DNA of 64,000 nucleotides from Litorimonas haliclonae (lineage in GTDB: Bacteria > Pseudomonadota > Alphaproteobacteria > Caulobacterales > Maricaulaceae), in the NCBI RefSeq assembly GCF_965138505.1, contig NZ_CBCSCO010000001.1, positions 806,001-870,000 on the forward strand, in the 5' to 3' direction. Below are positions 1 through 9,380 of the stretch, one piece after another. The position numbers and the translations under genes are program-made. The stretch's first letter is position 1, and every line of letters starts with the position of its first letter. The notes under the pieces were generated by a model, which did not search any database, was not told the DNA's origin, and saw nothing but the letters and a program-made list of their open reading frames with translations.

Positions 1-106
1 TGCGGAAATACAGATCAACAATTTCGTCGGAAATACGGTCGGCGACTTTATCCGGGTGACCTTCAGAAACAGACTCGGACGTGAAGTGATAGGTTTTACG
101 GGCCAT
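1..106 (-). CDS. metK: S-adenosylmethionine synthetase, N-terminal fragment
   Basis: Only the first 35 codons lie in the window and the gene runs off the left edge. The translation begins MARKTYHFTSESVSEGHPDK, the characteristic opening of MetK, including the GHPDK segment whose His acts in ATP binding. MetK makes SAM from methionine and ATP in the cytoplasm. It lies downstream of ahcY on the same strand, so the two methyl-cycle genes are neighbours, but a good terminator separates them. I looked for a SAM-II, SAM-V or SAM/SAH riboswitch in the leader and did not recognise one. Confidence 0.95.
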   Translation of the reverse strand, partial: MARKTYHFTSESVSEGHPDKVADRISDEIVDLYFR

Positions 107-189
107 TTTGGGCACCTTTCAGATTTTAAGGCTCTTCGCTTTTTATTATTATTAAGAGGCTTTTGGATGGAAGCTTGATTTAAAAGGGT

Positions 190-211
190 AAAACGGGGCG
201 TTGCCGCCCCG
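190..211 (-). terminator. Rho-independent terminator after ahcY
   Basis: On the minus strand a perfect 7-bp stem CGGGGCG/CGCCCCG with a GCAA tetraloop is followed by TTTTACCC. It lies 22 bases past the ahcY stop and should end that transcript before metK. Confidence 0.8.
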
Positions 212-233
212 CATTTTATTAGAAATACGCCGC

Positions 234-1643
234 CTAGTAGCGGTAATGTTCTGGCTTGTACGGCCCCTCTTTAGACACGCCGATATAATCAGCTTGTTCT
301 TGAGACATTTCTGTGAGTTTCACGCCGATTTTTTCGAGGTGAAGACGGGCGACTTTTTCGTCCAGATGCTTAGGCAGCATATAGACCTTGTTTTCATATT
401 TACGATTAGACGCTTTGGAGTCTTCCCAAAGTTCCATTTGTGCCAGAACCTGGTTTGTGAAAGAGGCTGACATCACAAAAGACGGATGGCCTGTTGCATT
501 ACCGAGGTTCAGCAAACGCCCTTGAGACAAGAGGATCATGCGGTTGCCTTTTGGGAAGGTCACCATATCCACTTGGTCCTTAATATTTGTCCATTGCAGG
601 TTTTTCAGGGATGCGACTTGGATTTCATTATCAAAGTGACCGATATTGCCGACAATGGCCATGTCTTTCATCTCGCGCATATGCTCGAGGCGGATGACGT
701 CTTTGTTGCCTGTGGTCGTGACAAAAATATCCGCCGTGGAAAGCGTGTCTTCGAGTGTCGTAACCTCAAACCCGTCCATAGCCGCTTGAAGCGCACAAAT
801 CGGATCAACTTCGGTGACCTTCACACGCGCGCCCGCACCGCGAAGAGAGGCGGCAGAGCCTTTGCCGACGTCGCCATATCCGAGCACAACGGCCGTTTTC
901 CCTGCCATCATCGTGTCCGTCGCGCGGCGAATGCCGTCCACGAGAGACTCTTTACAGCCGTATTTATTATCGAATTTGGACTTGGTGACGGAGTCGTTCA
1001 CGTTAATAGCCGGGAAAGGCAGACGACCTTCACGCTGTAATTCGTAAAGGCGGTGAACCCCTGTAGTGGTTTCTTCGGACACACCCACGATCTGGTCGCG
1101 CATTTTTGTAAACCAGCCCGGGCTGGCGTCCAGACGCTTCTTGATCTGAGCGAACACGGCCGCTTCTTCTTCGGAGCCGGGCTCGCCTTCGATCAGGTTT
1201 GTTTCCCCGGCTTCGACACGAGCGCCCATGATAATATAGAGCGTTGCGTCGCCGCCATCATCGAGAATGATATTTGGGCCGTCTTCGAACAGGAATGATT
1301 TGTCGAGATAATCCCAATGCTCTTCTAGTGTCTGGCCTTTGATAGCAAACACAGGGACGCCAGCAGCAGCAATAGCGGCAGCGGCGTGGTCTTGAGTTGA
1401 ATAGATGTTGCAAGACGCCCAACGAACGTCTGCGCCCAAAGCGGTTAGCGTTTCAATCAGAACAGCGGTTTGAATTGTCATGTGCAGCGAGCCGACGATG
1501 CGGGCGCCCTTTAAAGGCTGTTCTGCGCCGAACTCTTCGCGCAGCGCCATAAGGCCCGGCATCTCAGTTTCAGCGATGTCCAGCTCTTTGCGGCCATATT
1601 CAGCCAGGCTGATGTCTTTGACGATGTAATCAGACTTACTCAT
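234..1643 (-). CDS. ahcY: Adenosylhomocysteinase
   Basis: Hydrolyses S-adenosylhomocysteine to adenosine and homocysteine, which removes the methyltransferase product inhibitor and feeds methionine regeneration. The 469 residues match the long bacterial form. Visible motifs are SLHMTIQTAVLIETL near 52, CNIYSTQDHAAAA near 78, the substrate segment NDSVTKSKFDN near 216 and the NAD-binding GYGDVGKG at 255-262. The C-terminal KPEHYRY is the typical tail that reaches the neighbouring subunit. The ATG start gives the full N-terminus. It is followed by a terminator and metK, and preceded by a sigma-70-like promoter. I see no SAH riboswitch in the leader. Confidence 0.97.
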   Translation of the reverse strand: MSKSDYIVKDISLAEYGRKELDIAETEMPGLMALREEFGAEQPLKGARIVGSLHMTIQTAVLIETLTALGADVRWASCNIYSTQDHAAAAIAAAGVPVFAIKGQTLEEHWDYLDKSFLFEDGPNIILDDGGDATLYIIMGARVEAGETNLIEGEPGSEEEAAVFAQIKKRLDASPGWFTKMRDQIVGVSEETTTGVHRLYELQREGRLPFPAINVNDSVTKSKFDNKYGCKESLVDGIRRATDTMMAGKTAVVLGYGDVGKGSAASLRGAGARVKVTEVDPICALQAAMDGFEVTTLEDTLSTADIFVTTTGNKDVIRLEHMREMKDMAIVGNIGHFDNEIQVASLKNLQWTNIKDQVDMVTFPKGNRMILLSQGRLLNLGNATGHPSFVMSASFTNQVLAQMELWEDSKASNRKYENKVYMLPKHLDEKVARLHLEKIGVKLTEMSQEQADYIGVSKEGPYKPEHYRY

Positions 1644-1694
1644 ATCAATATCGCCTCTTGGGCGCCTCTTAGGAAAAGGTTACGGTTTGAGGGG

Positions 1695-1723
1695 CCATTA
1701 GTCTGAAAGCAGTACAACGTCAA
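1695..1723 (-). promoter_or_regulatory. Possible sigma-70-type promoter of ahcY
   Basis: On the minus strand TTGACG (1718-1723) and TAATGG (1695-1700) are 17 bases apart, about 52 bases before the ahcY start. The -35 matches well and the -10 moderately. No transcription data support it. Confidence 0.4.
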
Positions 1724-1848
1724 CTGCATATAACGTTTTCTTTATATGCCCTCACAGTTAACGGGGCATTCAAACGACCCCTTGAATTTGCTTCATGACA
1801 GGTCAGTTTACAGGCCCTATACGAGGCCACCAAAAGTAGAGCGATCCG

Positions 1849-2826
1849 ATTCCAAAATTTTCTGTTATTATTGTGAATTTCAATGCCGGCGATTGGCTAG
1901 CGCGAAGCGTCGCCTCCGTCGCCGCGCAGACATTTACGGACTTTGAGTGCTTTATAGTCGACAACGGATCTTCCGATAATTCATTTAGCGCTCTGCCTGA
2001 ATTGGACGATCGGTTCACACTCCTTCCACAAAGCGAAAACACAGGATTTGCCAAAGGGAATAATATTGCGGCGCAGCAGGCCAAAGGCGAATGGCTCGTG
2101 CTCTTAAATCCGGATGCTTTTGCTCATTCCAACTGGTTAGAAAAATTGCTTCAAGCCGCGCAATGCTATCCCGAAGCCACCATGATCGGCAGCACCCAAT
2201 ACATGGCCTTAGAGCCAGAAATTTTTGATGGTCTTGGAGATGAATATCACGCCTTTGGCCTCGCATGGCGAGCCGGGTTTGGTCATCCGGTAGAGCCAGT
2301 ATTTGATCGGGAATGCTTTGGCCCATGCGGGGCCGGGTCAGTATATCACCGGGAAACCTTCCTGAAGCTTGGCGGATTTGATGAAACGTTTTTTTGCTAT
2401 CACGAAGACGTCGATATCGCTTTCCGGATGCGTCTGGATGGCGGCATGTGTGTGCAAAGCGCCGAAGCGAAAATTGACCATGTCAGCAGCGGCATTTCGG
2501 GTCGGGCCTCGGACTTCGCTGTCTATTATGGAACTCGAAACCGTATCTGGACTTTCGTCAAGAACATGCCCTTTCCTCTGCTCTTGTTTTTAGGGCCCGC
2601 CCATATCGCCACAAATCTGTTCGTTCTGGGGTGGTCGGCGTTTCGACCCGGACGGTTTGGACCGACTTTCCGCGGAATGCGCGACGGGTTTTTCAAACGC
2701 CCTAGAGCCGAACAGGTCATAGCCAAACGCAAAGTTCGTCTCATGAACCTTTTGCGAAGCTTTGGCTGGTCTCCTTTAAAAGTCTTGAAACGCGCCCCTG
2801 TAAAGACGAAAAGCCTCGACACATAA
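1849..2826 (+). CDS. Family 2 glycosyltransferase with an unclear start
   Basis: A GT-A glycosyltransferase of the rhamnosyltransferase-like GT2 group, expected to add a sugar to a cell-surface glycan. The reading frame encodes PKFSVIIVNFNAGDWL, the standard first beta-strand of this fold. An NTGFAKGNN nucleotide-binding segment, the DxD-like NPDA, a GPCGAGSVYHR acceptor loop and a CYHEDVDIAFRM catalytic motif follow. No ATG or TTG precedes the first strand. The first GTG (1873) would delete SVII, and in frame upstream there is a TAG at 1837. I place the start at ATT 1849 because it restores the conserved N-terminus and has a weak purine stretch upstream. A disrupted 5' end is the alternative. 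The phosphohexomutase gene follows. Confidence 0.75.
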   Translation: MPKFSVIIVNFNAGDWLARSVASVAAQTFTDFECFIVDNGSSDNSFSALPELDDRFTLLPQSENTGFAKGNNIAAQQAKGEWLVLLNPDAFAHSNWLEKLLQAAQCYPEATMIGSTQYMALEPEIFDGLGDEYHAFGLAWRAGFGHPVEPVFDRECFGPCGAGSVYHRETFLKLGGFDETFFCYHEDVDIAFRMRLDGGMCVQSAEAKIDHVSSGISGRASDFAVYYGTRNRIWTFVKNMPFPLLLFLGPAHIATNLFVLGWSAFRPGRFGPTFRGMRDGFFKRPRAEQVIAKRKVRLMNLLRSFGWSPLKVLKRAPVKTKSLDT

Positions 2827-2848
2827 ATTGCCTCACGGAACATATATT

Positions 2849-4369
2849 ATGACCCGCAAACCCTCTCCCGCCATTTCGTCAAACACGATTGAGATTGAAA
2901 CTCAGCCGCTTGTTAAACCGACGGGCTTTCGCGAATATGACGCCCGGTGGTGGTTTGGCCTGCCCTCAGAGGAAAAACCCTCAGAGCTGAACCTCTACGG
3001 CGTTCAGGCGCTCGGCGAAGGTTTAGGGACATTGATGTATGAGCGCGGGGTCGATCCAAAAATCGCGGTGGGGCATGATTTCCGGCATTACTCCCTCGGT
3101 ATTAAACAGGCGCTGATGCTTGGTCTTATCAATGCCGGAATCGAGGTTCTGGATATCGGTCTCGCTCTCTCTCCTATGGCGTATTTCGCGCAATTTCACC
3201 TCGACGCCGCCGGAGTGGCTATGGTGACGGCCAGCCACAACAAAAACGGTTGGACGGGCGTCAAAATGGGGATCGAAGCGCCTTTGACCTTTGGCCCGGA
3301 TGAAATGTCTCGATTAAAAAACATCGTTTTGAACGCGGAATCCAAAGCTCGATCAGGCGGATCATACAAATATGTCGACGGCGTCAGAGACGCGTATATT
3401 AAAGATTTAACCAAAGGCATTAAACTGGAGAATAAGATCAAAGTTGTCGCGGCTTGCGGTAATGGGACAGCGGGCGCGTTTGCTGAGGAGGTTCTGACGG
3501 CTATCGGCGCAGAGGTCGTGCCCGTTGAGTGCGAGCTTGATTACACCTTCCCAAATTATAATCCGAACCCCGAAGATATGAAAATGCTTCACGCTATGGC
3601 AGACGCCGTAAAAGCGAATAGCGCTGACGTCGGCTTGGGCTTTGACGGCGACGGTGACCGCTGCGGCGTAGTCGATAATGAGGGCGAGGAAATCTTCGCC
3701 GATAAGGTTGGCGTCATGCTCGCGCGCGATCTGTCCGCAATTCATAAGGACGCGCAATTTGTCGTCGATGTGAAGTCGACAGGTCTTTACAATACCGATC
3801 CCGTCTTAATTGAAAATGGTGCAAAAACGGATTATTACAAAACCGGTCATTCCTACATTAAACGCCGCGTTAATGAGCTTGACGCCTTGGTCGGCTTTGA
3901 AAAGTCAGGTCATTATTTCTTTAACGCTCCAATTGGGCGCGGCTATGATGACGGTCTCGTCAGCGCAATCGCCATTTTGCAAATGTTGGACCGCAACCCA
4001 GAAAAATCTATGGCAGACCTCCGACGCGACCTCCCGATGACGTGGGGCAGCCCTACCATGTCGCCTTATTGCGCGGATGAAGAGAAATACGACGTGATAG
4101 AGAAAATCATCGCCGAAGCGCAAAAGGACGCCCAGGCCGGAGAGACTATTCTCGGCCAAAAAATAGTCGATGTGAATACGGTCAATGGCGTGCGTATGAC
4201 CTTGGAAGACGGGACGTGGGGCCTTATGCGGGCCAGCTCCAACACGCCAAACCTGGTCGTGGTTGTCGAAAGCCCGGCTTCAGAAGAAAATATGATTGGT
4301 ATGTTCCGCGAGATTGAGCGCCGCCTTGCGGGGCACCCCGAAATCGGTGAGTTTGATCAAAAGATTTAA
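2849..4369 (+). CDS. Phosphomannomutase/phosphoglucomutase
   Basis: Interconverts hexose 6- and 1-phosphates and so supplies precursors for nucleotide sugars. It has the four landmarks of the alpha-D-phosphohexomutase family: the phosphoserine loop TASHN (127-131), metal loop DGDGDR (266-271), sugar loop EKSGH (351-355) and the C-terminal phosphate loop RASSNTPN. The length, 506 residues, is usual. I prefer ATG 2849, with GGAA nine bases before it, over the upstream TTG at 2828. It sits between a glycosyltransferase and phoD. Sequence alone does not decide between mannose and glucose as preferred substrate. Confidence 0.92.
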   Translation: MTRKPSPAISSNTIEIETQPLVKPTGFREYDARWWFGLPSEEKPSELNLYGVQALGEGLGTLMYERGVDPKIAVGHDFRHYSLGIKQALMLGLINAGIEVLDIGLALSPMAYFAQFHLDAAGVAMVTASHNKNGWTGVKMGIEAPLTFGPDEMSRLKNIVLNAESKARSGGSYKYVDGVRDAYIKDLTKGIKLENKIKVVAACGNGTAGAFAEEVLTAIGAEVVPVECELDYTFPNYNPNPEDMKMLHAMADAVKANSADVGLGFDGDGDRCGVVDNEGEEIFADKVGVMLARDLSAIHKDAQFVVDVKSTGLYNTDPVLIENGAKTDYYKTGHSYIKRRVNELDALVGFEKSGHYFFNAPIGRGYDDGLVSAIAILQMLDRNPEKSMADLRRDLPMTWGSPTMSPYCADEEKYDVIEKIIAEAQKDAQAGETILGQKIVDVNTVNGVRMTLEDGTWGLMRASSNTPNLVVVVESPASEENMIGMFREIERRLAGHPEIGEFDQKI

Positions 4370-4381
4370 GTTAGTGAGCCC

Positions 4382-6118
4382 ATGACAAAACCCTTTACCA
4401 ACCTCCCTACTCGCCGCGGTATATTAGGCGGACTGGCCGGGGGCTCTCTAGCGGCTTGCTCCGATGCAAAAAGGACGCCCTTTACCGCAAAAAGCGAAAC
4501 CCGAACGGGGCGCTTTTCCCACGGCGTCGCGTCCGGCGATCCGTTCACTGACTCTGTGATGCTTTGGACACGTATCACGCCAAAGGAAAACGGCGAGCTA
4601 ACGGTCACATGGGAAGTCTCAGAAACTGACGAATTCACTTCTTTAGTATCCAATGGCGAAACTAAAACGGGCGTGGTCAAGGACTACACTGTCAAAATCG
4701 AAGCCAAAGGGCTTGAACCAGGTAAGTGGTATTTTTATCGTTTCCGGGTGAATGACACGGTCTCCCCTGTAGGACGCACGAGAACCTTACCGGACGGTCC
4801 AACAGACGAGGCGCGTTTTGCTGTCGTCTCCTGCGCTAACTGGCAGCACGGGTATTTTAATGTGTATGACCACATCGCCCGCGAAGCCAAGCAAGACCCT
4901 TTCGACGCGCTAATCCATCTCGGTGATTATTATTATGAATATGCCGCTGATGCGTCTCCAAGGTTGGCCGATCGGGTGCACGATCCGAAAACCGAAATTA
5001 TTGCTTTAGAAGATTACCGCCGCCGTCATGCGCAATATCGATCTGACCCGAATTTACAGGACGCAACCGCGCAAATGCCGCTCATTGCCGTTTGGGATGA
5101 TCACGAAAGTTCCAATGATAGCTGGAAAGGCGGAGCAGAAAACCACAATGACGGCGAAGGCTCTTGGGACGCGCGTAAGGAGGCGGCTCTTCGGGCTTAT
5201 TATGAATGGATGCCTTTGCGCGAGCCTAAGTTTGGCCGCTCTCGATCTGATATTTACAGAGCGTTTGAATGGGGCGATCTTGCTAGCCTTGTTTGTGTCG
5301 AAACCCGCCTTACCGCGCGAGCGGAGCAAATCATCGTGGAAGATTACCTAGACGAGATTACAGCTCCCGGCGGCGCAGACAAATTCAAACGAGAAAAGCT
5401 CTACGACCCCAGCCGGGAAATGTTTGGCCATGATCAACAAAATTTTATTGTCGAAACTTTGAAGGAGTCCAAACAAGTCGGAAAGCCTTGGAGGTTTCTC
5501 CTGAACCAAGTCATTATGGGCCGTTTGCTGACGCCTGATTTCACACCATATATCGACGAAGCGGCCTTAGTGAAAATTGAAAAAGACTGGGCGGGCGTAC
5601 GGGCCTTTTTGACCCTCTCGAAATACTCTCTGCCCGTCTATCCCGACAGTTGGGACGGTTATCCTGTCGCGCGACAAAACTTCTATGACGCTTTAACGGA
5701 AGCCGGCGTCAATGACATGGTCGTCCTGACCGGGGACGCGCATGAGTTTTGGGTCAATGATCTGAAATCGGAAAATGAAGAAAACAAATACGGGGTTGAA
5801 CTTGTTACATCGTCTGTGTCGTCTCAGACGCTGCTTGCTTATCTAGGTGACGCTACGGCAGATCACAATCTGTTGCTGACGCAATCTAATGCCGATGCGC
5901 GCTACTACAACGCGTTGGTCAGCGGGTATATTGACTTACGACTGAGCCGAAAGAAAATAAAAACCCGTATGGTCGGCGTCAGCACAGTGCTAAGCCGCGA
6001 CTATGAAGCCTTTGAAGCCGCTGCCTTCACGCTACGTAAAAGCGGAGAAACTGTAAAAGTGGGATCTCCCAAGGGATTAAATCTCAAACAGCGCGCGCTA
6101 TTTTACGGATTAGGTTAA
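4382..6118 (+). CDS. phoD: PhoD-family alkaline phosphatase, Tat lipoprotein
   Basis: A secreted phosphodiesterase/phosphomonoesterase of the PhoD metallophosphatase family. The N-terminus carries a twin-arginine signal (RR at 11-12) followed by a lipobox with Cys26, so it is probably exported folded and lipid-anchored. An N-terminal beta-sandwich domain is followed by the catalytic domain with VSCANWQHG, LIHLGDYYYEY, VWDDHESSND and LTGDAHEFW, which supply the metal ligands. The 578 residues are complete. It starts 12 bases after the phosphohexomutase and overlaps the convergent sterol-desaturase-like gene by 4 bases. The phytase and TonB receptor at 43465-47396 may be related phosphate-scavenging genes. 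Confidence 0.9.
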   Translation: MTKPFTNLPTRRGILGGLAGGSLAACSDAKRTPFTAKSETRTGRFSHGVASGDPFTDSVMLWTRITPKENGELTVTWEVSETDEFTSLVSNGETKTGVVKDYTVKIEAKGLEPGKWYFYRFRVNDTVSPVGRTRTLPDGPTDEARFAVVSCANWQHGYFNVYDHIAREAKQDPFDALIHLGDYYYEYAADASPRLADRVHDPKTEIIALEDYRRRHAQYRSDPNLQDATAQMPLIAVWDDHESSNDSWKGGAENHNDGEGSWDARKEAALRAYYEWMPLREPKFGRSRSDIYRAFEWGDLASLVCVETRLTARAEQIIVEDYLDEITAPGGADKFKREKLYDPSREMFGHDQQNFIVETLKESKQVGKPWRFLLNQVIMGRLLTPDFTPYIDEAALVKIEKDWAGVRAFLTLSKYSLPVYPDSWDGYPVARQNFYDALTEAGVNDMVVLTGDAHEFWVNDLKSENEENKYGVELVTSSVSSQTLLAYLGDATADHNLLLTQSNADARYYNALVSGYIDLRLSRKKIKTRMVGVSTVLSRDYEAFEAAAFTLRKSGETVKVGSPKGLNLKQRALFYGLG

Positions 6119-7029
6119 TCCTGCTCGCTTCGGCGAGCGTAAAAATCTCGCTTGATATCTTCTGAGGTTTGCCGAGACCCGTCGTGAGAATATCCGGGCG
6201 GTCCAAAAATATATCCTAGCCTCTGGCGGAGGGTCAGGTTTTTCCTCGCCGCATCTCTGAAGACATTCCCCCATTCGGCGAAAGCTATCTTGGCGGGATT
6301 AAAGGTTTCAATCGGCTTAACAACGCCATACGCAATTTTGACATCGTCTTGTTCGCCAACAAATGTCCCAAAGAGTTTGTCCCAGATAATGAAAATTCCG
6401 GCATAATTCATATCCAGATATTGCGGATTGGTGCCGTGATGGACGCGGTGATGGCTCGGCGTATTGAAAACTGCCTCGAACCAATTCGGCATTTTGCCCA
6501 CGGCCTCAGTATGAATCCAAAATTGATAGAGCAAATTTAAGCTAGCAACGAATCCAATCAGGAGGGGATGAAAGCCGAGTATCACCAAGGGAACGGACAA
6601 CAAAATATGTCCCGTGAAATGATTATTCCAAGGCTGTCTCAGAGCAGTCGTGAGGTTGTAGTGCTCCGAGCTGTGATGAACGACATGCGCGCTCCAGAAC
6701 CATCTCACGCGATGAGCAATACGGTGTTTCCAGTAATAGACGAAATCCTGCGCAATCAAAGCCAAGACAATAATCGGCAGGCTGTGGCCGAAATCAAAAA
6801 TCCGAAAACGCCAAGCCAGAAGCAAAACGCCAAGGCTCAGAAACCCAAAGAGCAAATCACTGGCAAGATTGCCCACTCCCATCGTCATGGATGCAAAAGC
6901 GTCTCGCGTTTCATACCGTCCCGCCCATTTTTGACGGTGAACAAATATCCACTCCAACGCAACGCTCACAACAAAAAGAGGCGCGGCCCATGCCAATATC
7001 ATCGGAAAACTAAGCTCGGCTTCGGACAT
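6115..7029 (-). CDS. Sterol desaturase/fatty acid hydroxylase family protein
   Basis: An integral membrane di-iron enzyme of 304 residues. The histidine clusters that bind iron are present: HRIAH, HVVHH and HHRVHH, separated by hydrophobic segments, with four or more likely transmembrane helices. Family members hydroxylate or desaturate sterols, hopanoids, carotenoids or fatty acids; nothing here fixes the substrate. It converges on phoD with a 4-base overlap and is transcribed away from ugd. No partner biosynthetic gene is adjacent. Confidence 0.85.
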   Translation of the reverse strand: MSEAELSFPMILAWAAPLFVVSVALEWIFVHRQKWAGRYETRDAFASMTMGVGNLASDLLFGFLSLGVLLLAWRFRIFDFGHSLPIIVLALIAQDFVYYWKHRIAHRVRWFWSAHVVHHSSEHYNLTTALRQPWNNHFTGHILLSVPLVILGFHPLLIGFVASLNLLYQFWIHTEAVGKMPNWFEAVFNTPSHHRVHHGTNPQYLDMNYAGIFIIWDKLFGTFVGEQDDVKIAYGVVKPIETFNPAKIAFAEWGNVFRDAARKNLTLRQRLGYIFGPPGYSHDGSRQTSEDIKRDFYARRSEQD

Positions 7030-7143
7030 GGGTCTTTATGGGGCTTTCATAAGAAAAAAGTCAAAATGGCGCTATGACGCAGGGGGTCTGTTCCCTATAG
7101 ACAAACCTAACGCACTAATGGCCTAAACAGAAGGAAATAACGT

Positions 7144-8463
7144 ATGCGTGTCGTGATGGTAGGGACAGGATATGTCGGTTTGGTGTCCGGAGTTTGTTTT
7201 GCAGATTTCGGCCATGAAGTTATCTGTGTAGACAAAGACCCCAAGAAAATAGAGACACTTAACCAAGGCGGCATTCCGATCTACGAGCCCGGGCTAGAAA
7301 GCCTGGTCGCTAAAAATGTCCGGGCTAAGCGCCTGTCTTTTACAACAAACCTTTCAGAGGCGATGAAAGGGGCGGACGCCGTCTTTATCGGCGTCGGAAC
7401 GCCTTCAAGACGCGGGGATGGGCATGCGGATCTGACTTATGTCTACGCCGCCGCAGAAGAAATTGCTCATAATATCGCTTCCGGCGACTCTGAATTCACG
7501 GTTGTTATCACCAAGTCCACAGTGCCGGTCGGAACAGGGGATGAAGTCGAGGCGATTATTGCCAAACACGTCCAGCCCGGGCGTTACGCCGTGGCCTCCA
7601 ATCCAGAGTTTCTGCGTGAAGGTGCCGCGATAAATGACTTTAAGCGTCCGGACCGTGTTGTGGTCGGAACAGAAAATGAGCGCGCCAAATCCGTCATGCG
7701 TGCGCTTTATCGTCCTCTCTTCATTAATGAAACGCCTATTTTATTTACAAGCCGGCGCACCTCCGAGTTAATTAAATATGCTGGCAACGCGTTTTTGGCG
7801 ACCAAGATTACATTTATCAATGAAATGGCCGATCTCTGCGAAGCCGTTGGGGCCAATGTCCAAGAAGTTGCCCGCGGTATTGGGCTCGACAAGCGAATTG
7901 GGCCCAAGTTCCTTCACGCTGGGCCGGGTTATGGCGGTTCTTGCTTCCCGAAAGACACTCTGGCCTTAACCCAGACCGCGTCCGAAGCTGGAGCGCCTGT
8001 CACCATTGTTCAGGCGGTGATCGATGCCAATGACAAACGAAAATCCAACATGGCAGACAAGGTTATCAAGTCGATGGGCGGAGACGTCTCCGGCAAAACC
8101 ATCGCCGTTCTGGGCCTTGCCTTTAAACCCAACACAGATGACATGCGCGACGCGCCGTCCCTGACAATTATTCCAAAACTACAAAATGCTGGGGCAACTA
8201 TTCGCGCCTATGATCCCGAAGCCATGAAAGAAGCCAATCACCTGCTCTCTGATGTAGCCTATACGGACGGGCCTTATGAGGCGATAAACGGCGCAGATGC
8301 TTTGGTTATTATTACAGAATGGGATGAGTTCAGGGCCTTGAATTTACACCGCATAAAAACTTTGCTTAAAACACCTATCATTGTTGATTTGCGGAACATT
8401 TACCGTCCGGAAACAATGAAGATGCAGGGCTTCACTTATGCCAATATAGGTCGCCCCGTTTAG
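7144..8463 (+). CDS. ugd: UDP-glucose 6-dehydrogenase
   Basis: Oxidises UDP-glucose to UDP-glucuronate with two NAD+. The 439 residues begin with the Rossmann motif VGTGYVGLVSG, and the catalytic cysteine is Cys267 in GGSCFPKD. A STVPVGTG segment and the C-terminal domain (LGLAFKPNTDDMRDAPS) are present. A clear AGAAGGA ribosome site precedes ATG. It lies 17 bases before galU, whose product is its substrate, so the pair makes precursor for acidic surface polysaccharide. Confidence 0.96.
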   Translation: MRVVMVGTGYVGLVSGVCFADFGHEVICVDKDPKKIETLNQGGIPIYEPGLESLVAKNVRAKRLSFTTNLSEAMKGADAVFIGVGTPSRRGDGHADLTYVYAAAEEIAHNIASGDSEFTVVITKSTVPVGTGDEVEAIIAKHVQPGRYAVASNPEFLREGAAINDFKRPDRVVVGTENERAKSVMRALYRPLFINETPILFTSRRTSELIKYAGNAFLATKITFINEMADLCEAVGANVQEVARGIGLDKRIGPKFLHAGPGYGGSCFPKDTLALTQTASEAGAPVTIVQAVIDANDKRKSNMADKVIKSMGGDVSGKTIAVLGLAFKPNTDDMRDAPSLTIIPKLQNAGATIRAYDPEAMKEANHLLSDVAYTDGPYEAINGADALVIITEWDEFRALNLHRIKTLLKTPIIVDLRNIYRPETMKMQGFTYANIGRPV

Positions 8464-8480
8464 AAAATGGAAAGCCGATT

Positions 8481-9380
8481 ATGAGCCCTGCCCCAACCTA
8501 TAAACCTGTCAGAATTGCCGTTCTTCCCGTCGCTGGGTTTGGCACACGAGTCTTACCCGCCACAAAAACGGTACCAAAGGAAATGCTGCCCGTTGTGGAC
8601 CGCCCGGCGCTGCAATATGTCGTGGATGAAGCGTTGGAGGCCGGGATTGAACACTTCGTTTTCATTACCGGTCGTCAGAAAAGCGCGATAGAGGATTATT
8701 TTGATAGTGCCTACGAACTTGAAGATGCCCTCGAGCGCAAACAAAAAACCGAAATCTTAAAAAATTTAAAAATTAAACAGCCGCGCGAAGGCTCTATGAG
8801 CTTTGTTCGTCAACAAGCCGCTAAAGGTCTAGGCCACGCCGTTTGGTGCGCACGCGACATTGTCGGCGATCAAGCCTTTGCAGTTCTCCTTCCGGATGTT
8901 CTTGTGCAGTCCAAGCGAAGCTGCCTCGCTCAAATGATGGACGCCTATAAAGAAGTCGGCGGCAACATTATCGCCGTTGATGCGGTGCCTGAAGACAAAG
9001 TTTCCAGCTACGGTGTCATCAAACCCAAAGCCGGGGAGGATTACCGTTCTAAAAACCTTATTCAAATGGATGGTATGGTTGAAAAGCCGGCTCAAGAAGA
9101 CGCGCCGTCCAATTTGAAAATCACAGGCCGCTATATTTTGCAACCCGAACTGATGAGCCTTCTGAAAGACCAGGAGGCCGGCGCAGGCGGGGAAATCCAG
9201 CTCACTGACGCCATGGCGCGGTTAATGGACCAGCAGAGTTTCCACGCTTTTGTATATGAAGGCCAGGATTACGATTGCGGCAGTAAAATCGGTTATTTCG
9301 AGGCTGTAATGGCCTATGCCAAAATCCATCCGGAAATCAGCGACAGAGCCAAAGCTCTGATCAAGCGAATGGCGGATTAG
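8481..9380 (+). CDS. galU: UTP-glucose-1-phosphate uridylyltransferase
   Basis: Makes UDP-glucose from UTP and glucose 1-phosphate. The 299-residue protein shows the nucleotide-binding signature GFGTRVLPATKTVPKEMLPV near the N-terminus, then the VEKPAQEDAPSN segment and the C-terminal YDCGSKIGYFEA motif typical of bacterial GalU. It follows ugd in one unit and overlaps the convergent reductase gene by 4 bases. Phosphohexomutase at 2849 can supply its substrate. Confidence 0.96.
   Translation: MSPAPTYKPVRIAVLPVAGFGTRVLPATKTVPKEMLPVVDRPALQYVVDEALEAGIEHFVFITGRQKSAIEDYFDSAYELEDALERKQKTEILKNLKIKQPREGSMSFVRQQAAKGLGHAVWCARDIVGDQAFAVLLPDVLVQSKRSCLAQMMDAYKEVGGNIIAVDAVPEDKVSSYGVIKPKAGEDYRSKNLIQMDGMVEKPAQEDAPSNLKITGRYILQPELMSLLKDQEAGAGGEIQLTDAMARLMDQQSFHAFVYEGQDYDCGSKIGYFEAVMAYAKIHPEISDRAKALIKRMAD

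Noticed and set aside
107..190. Possible SAM riboswitch in the metK leader
   Set aside because: I compared the leader with the SAM-II, SAM-V and SAM/SAH cores I know and found neither their conserved blocks nor their pairing. The two similar segments AAGCCTCTT and AAGAGCCTT are not complementary.
1644..1694. Possible SAH riboswitch before ahcY
   Set aside because: The leader is short and lacks the conserved SAH aptamer segments. Two GAGGCG copies are present but form no convincing structure.
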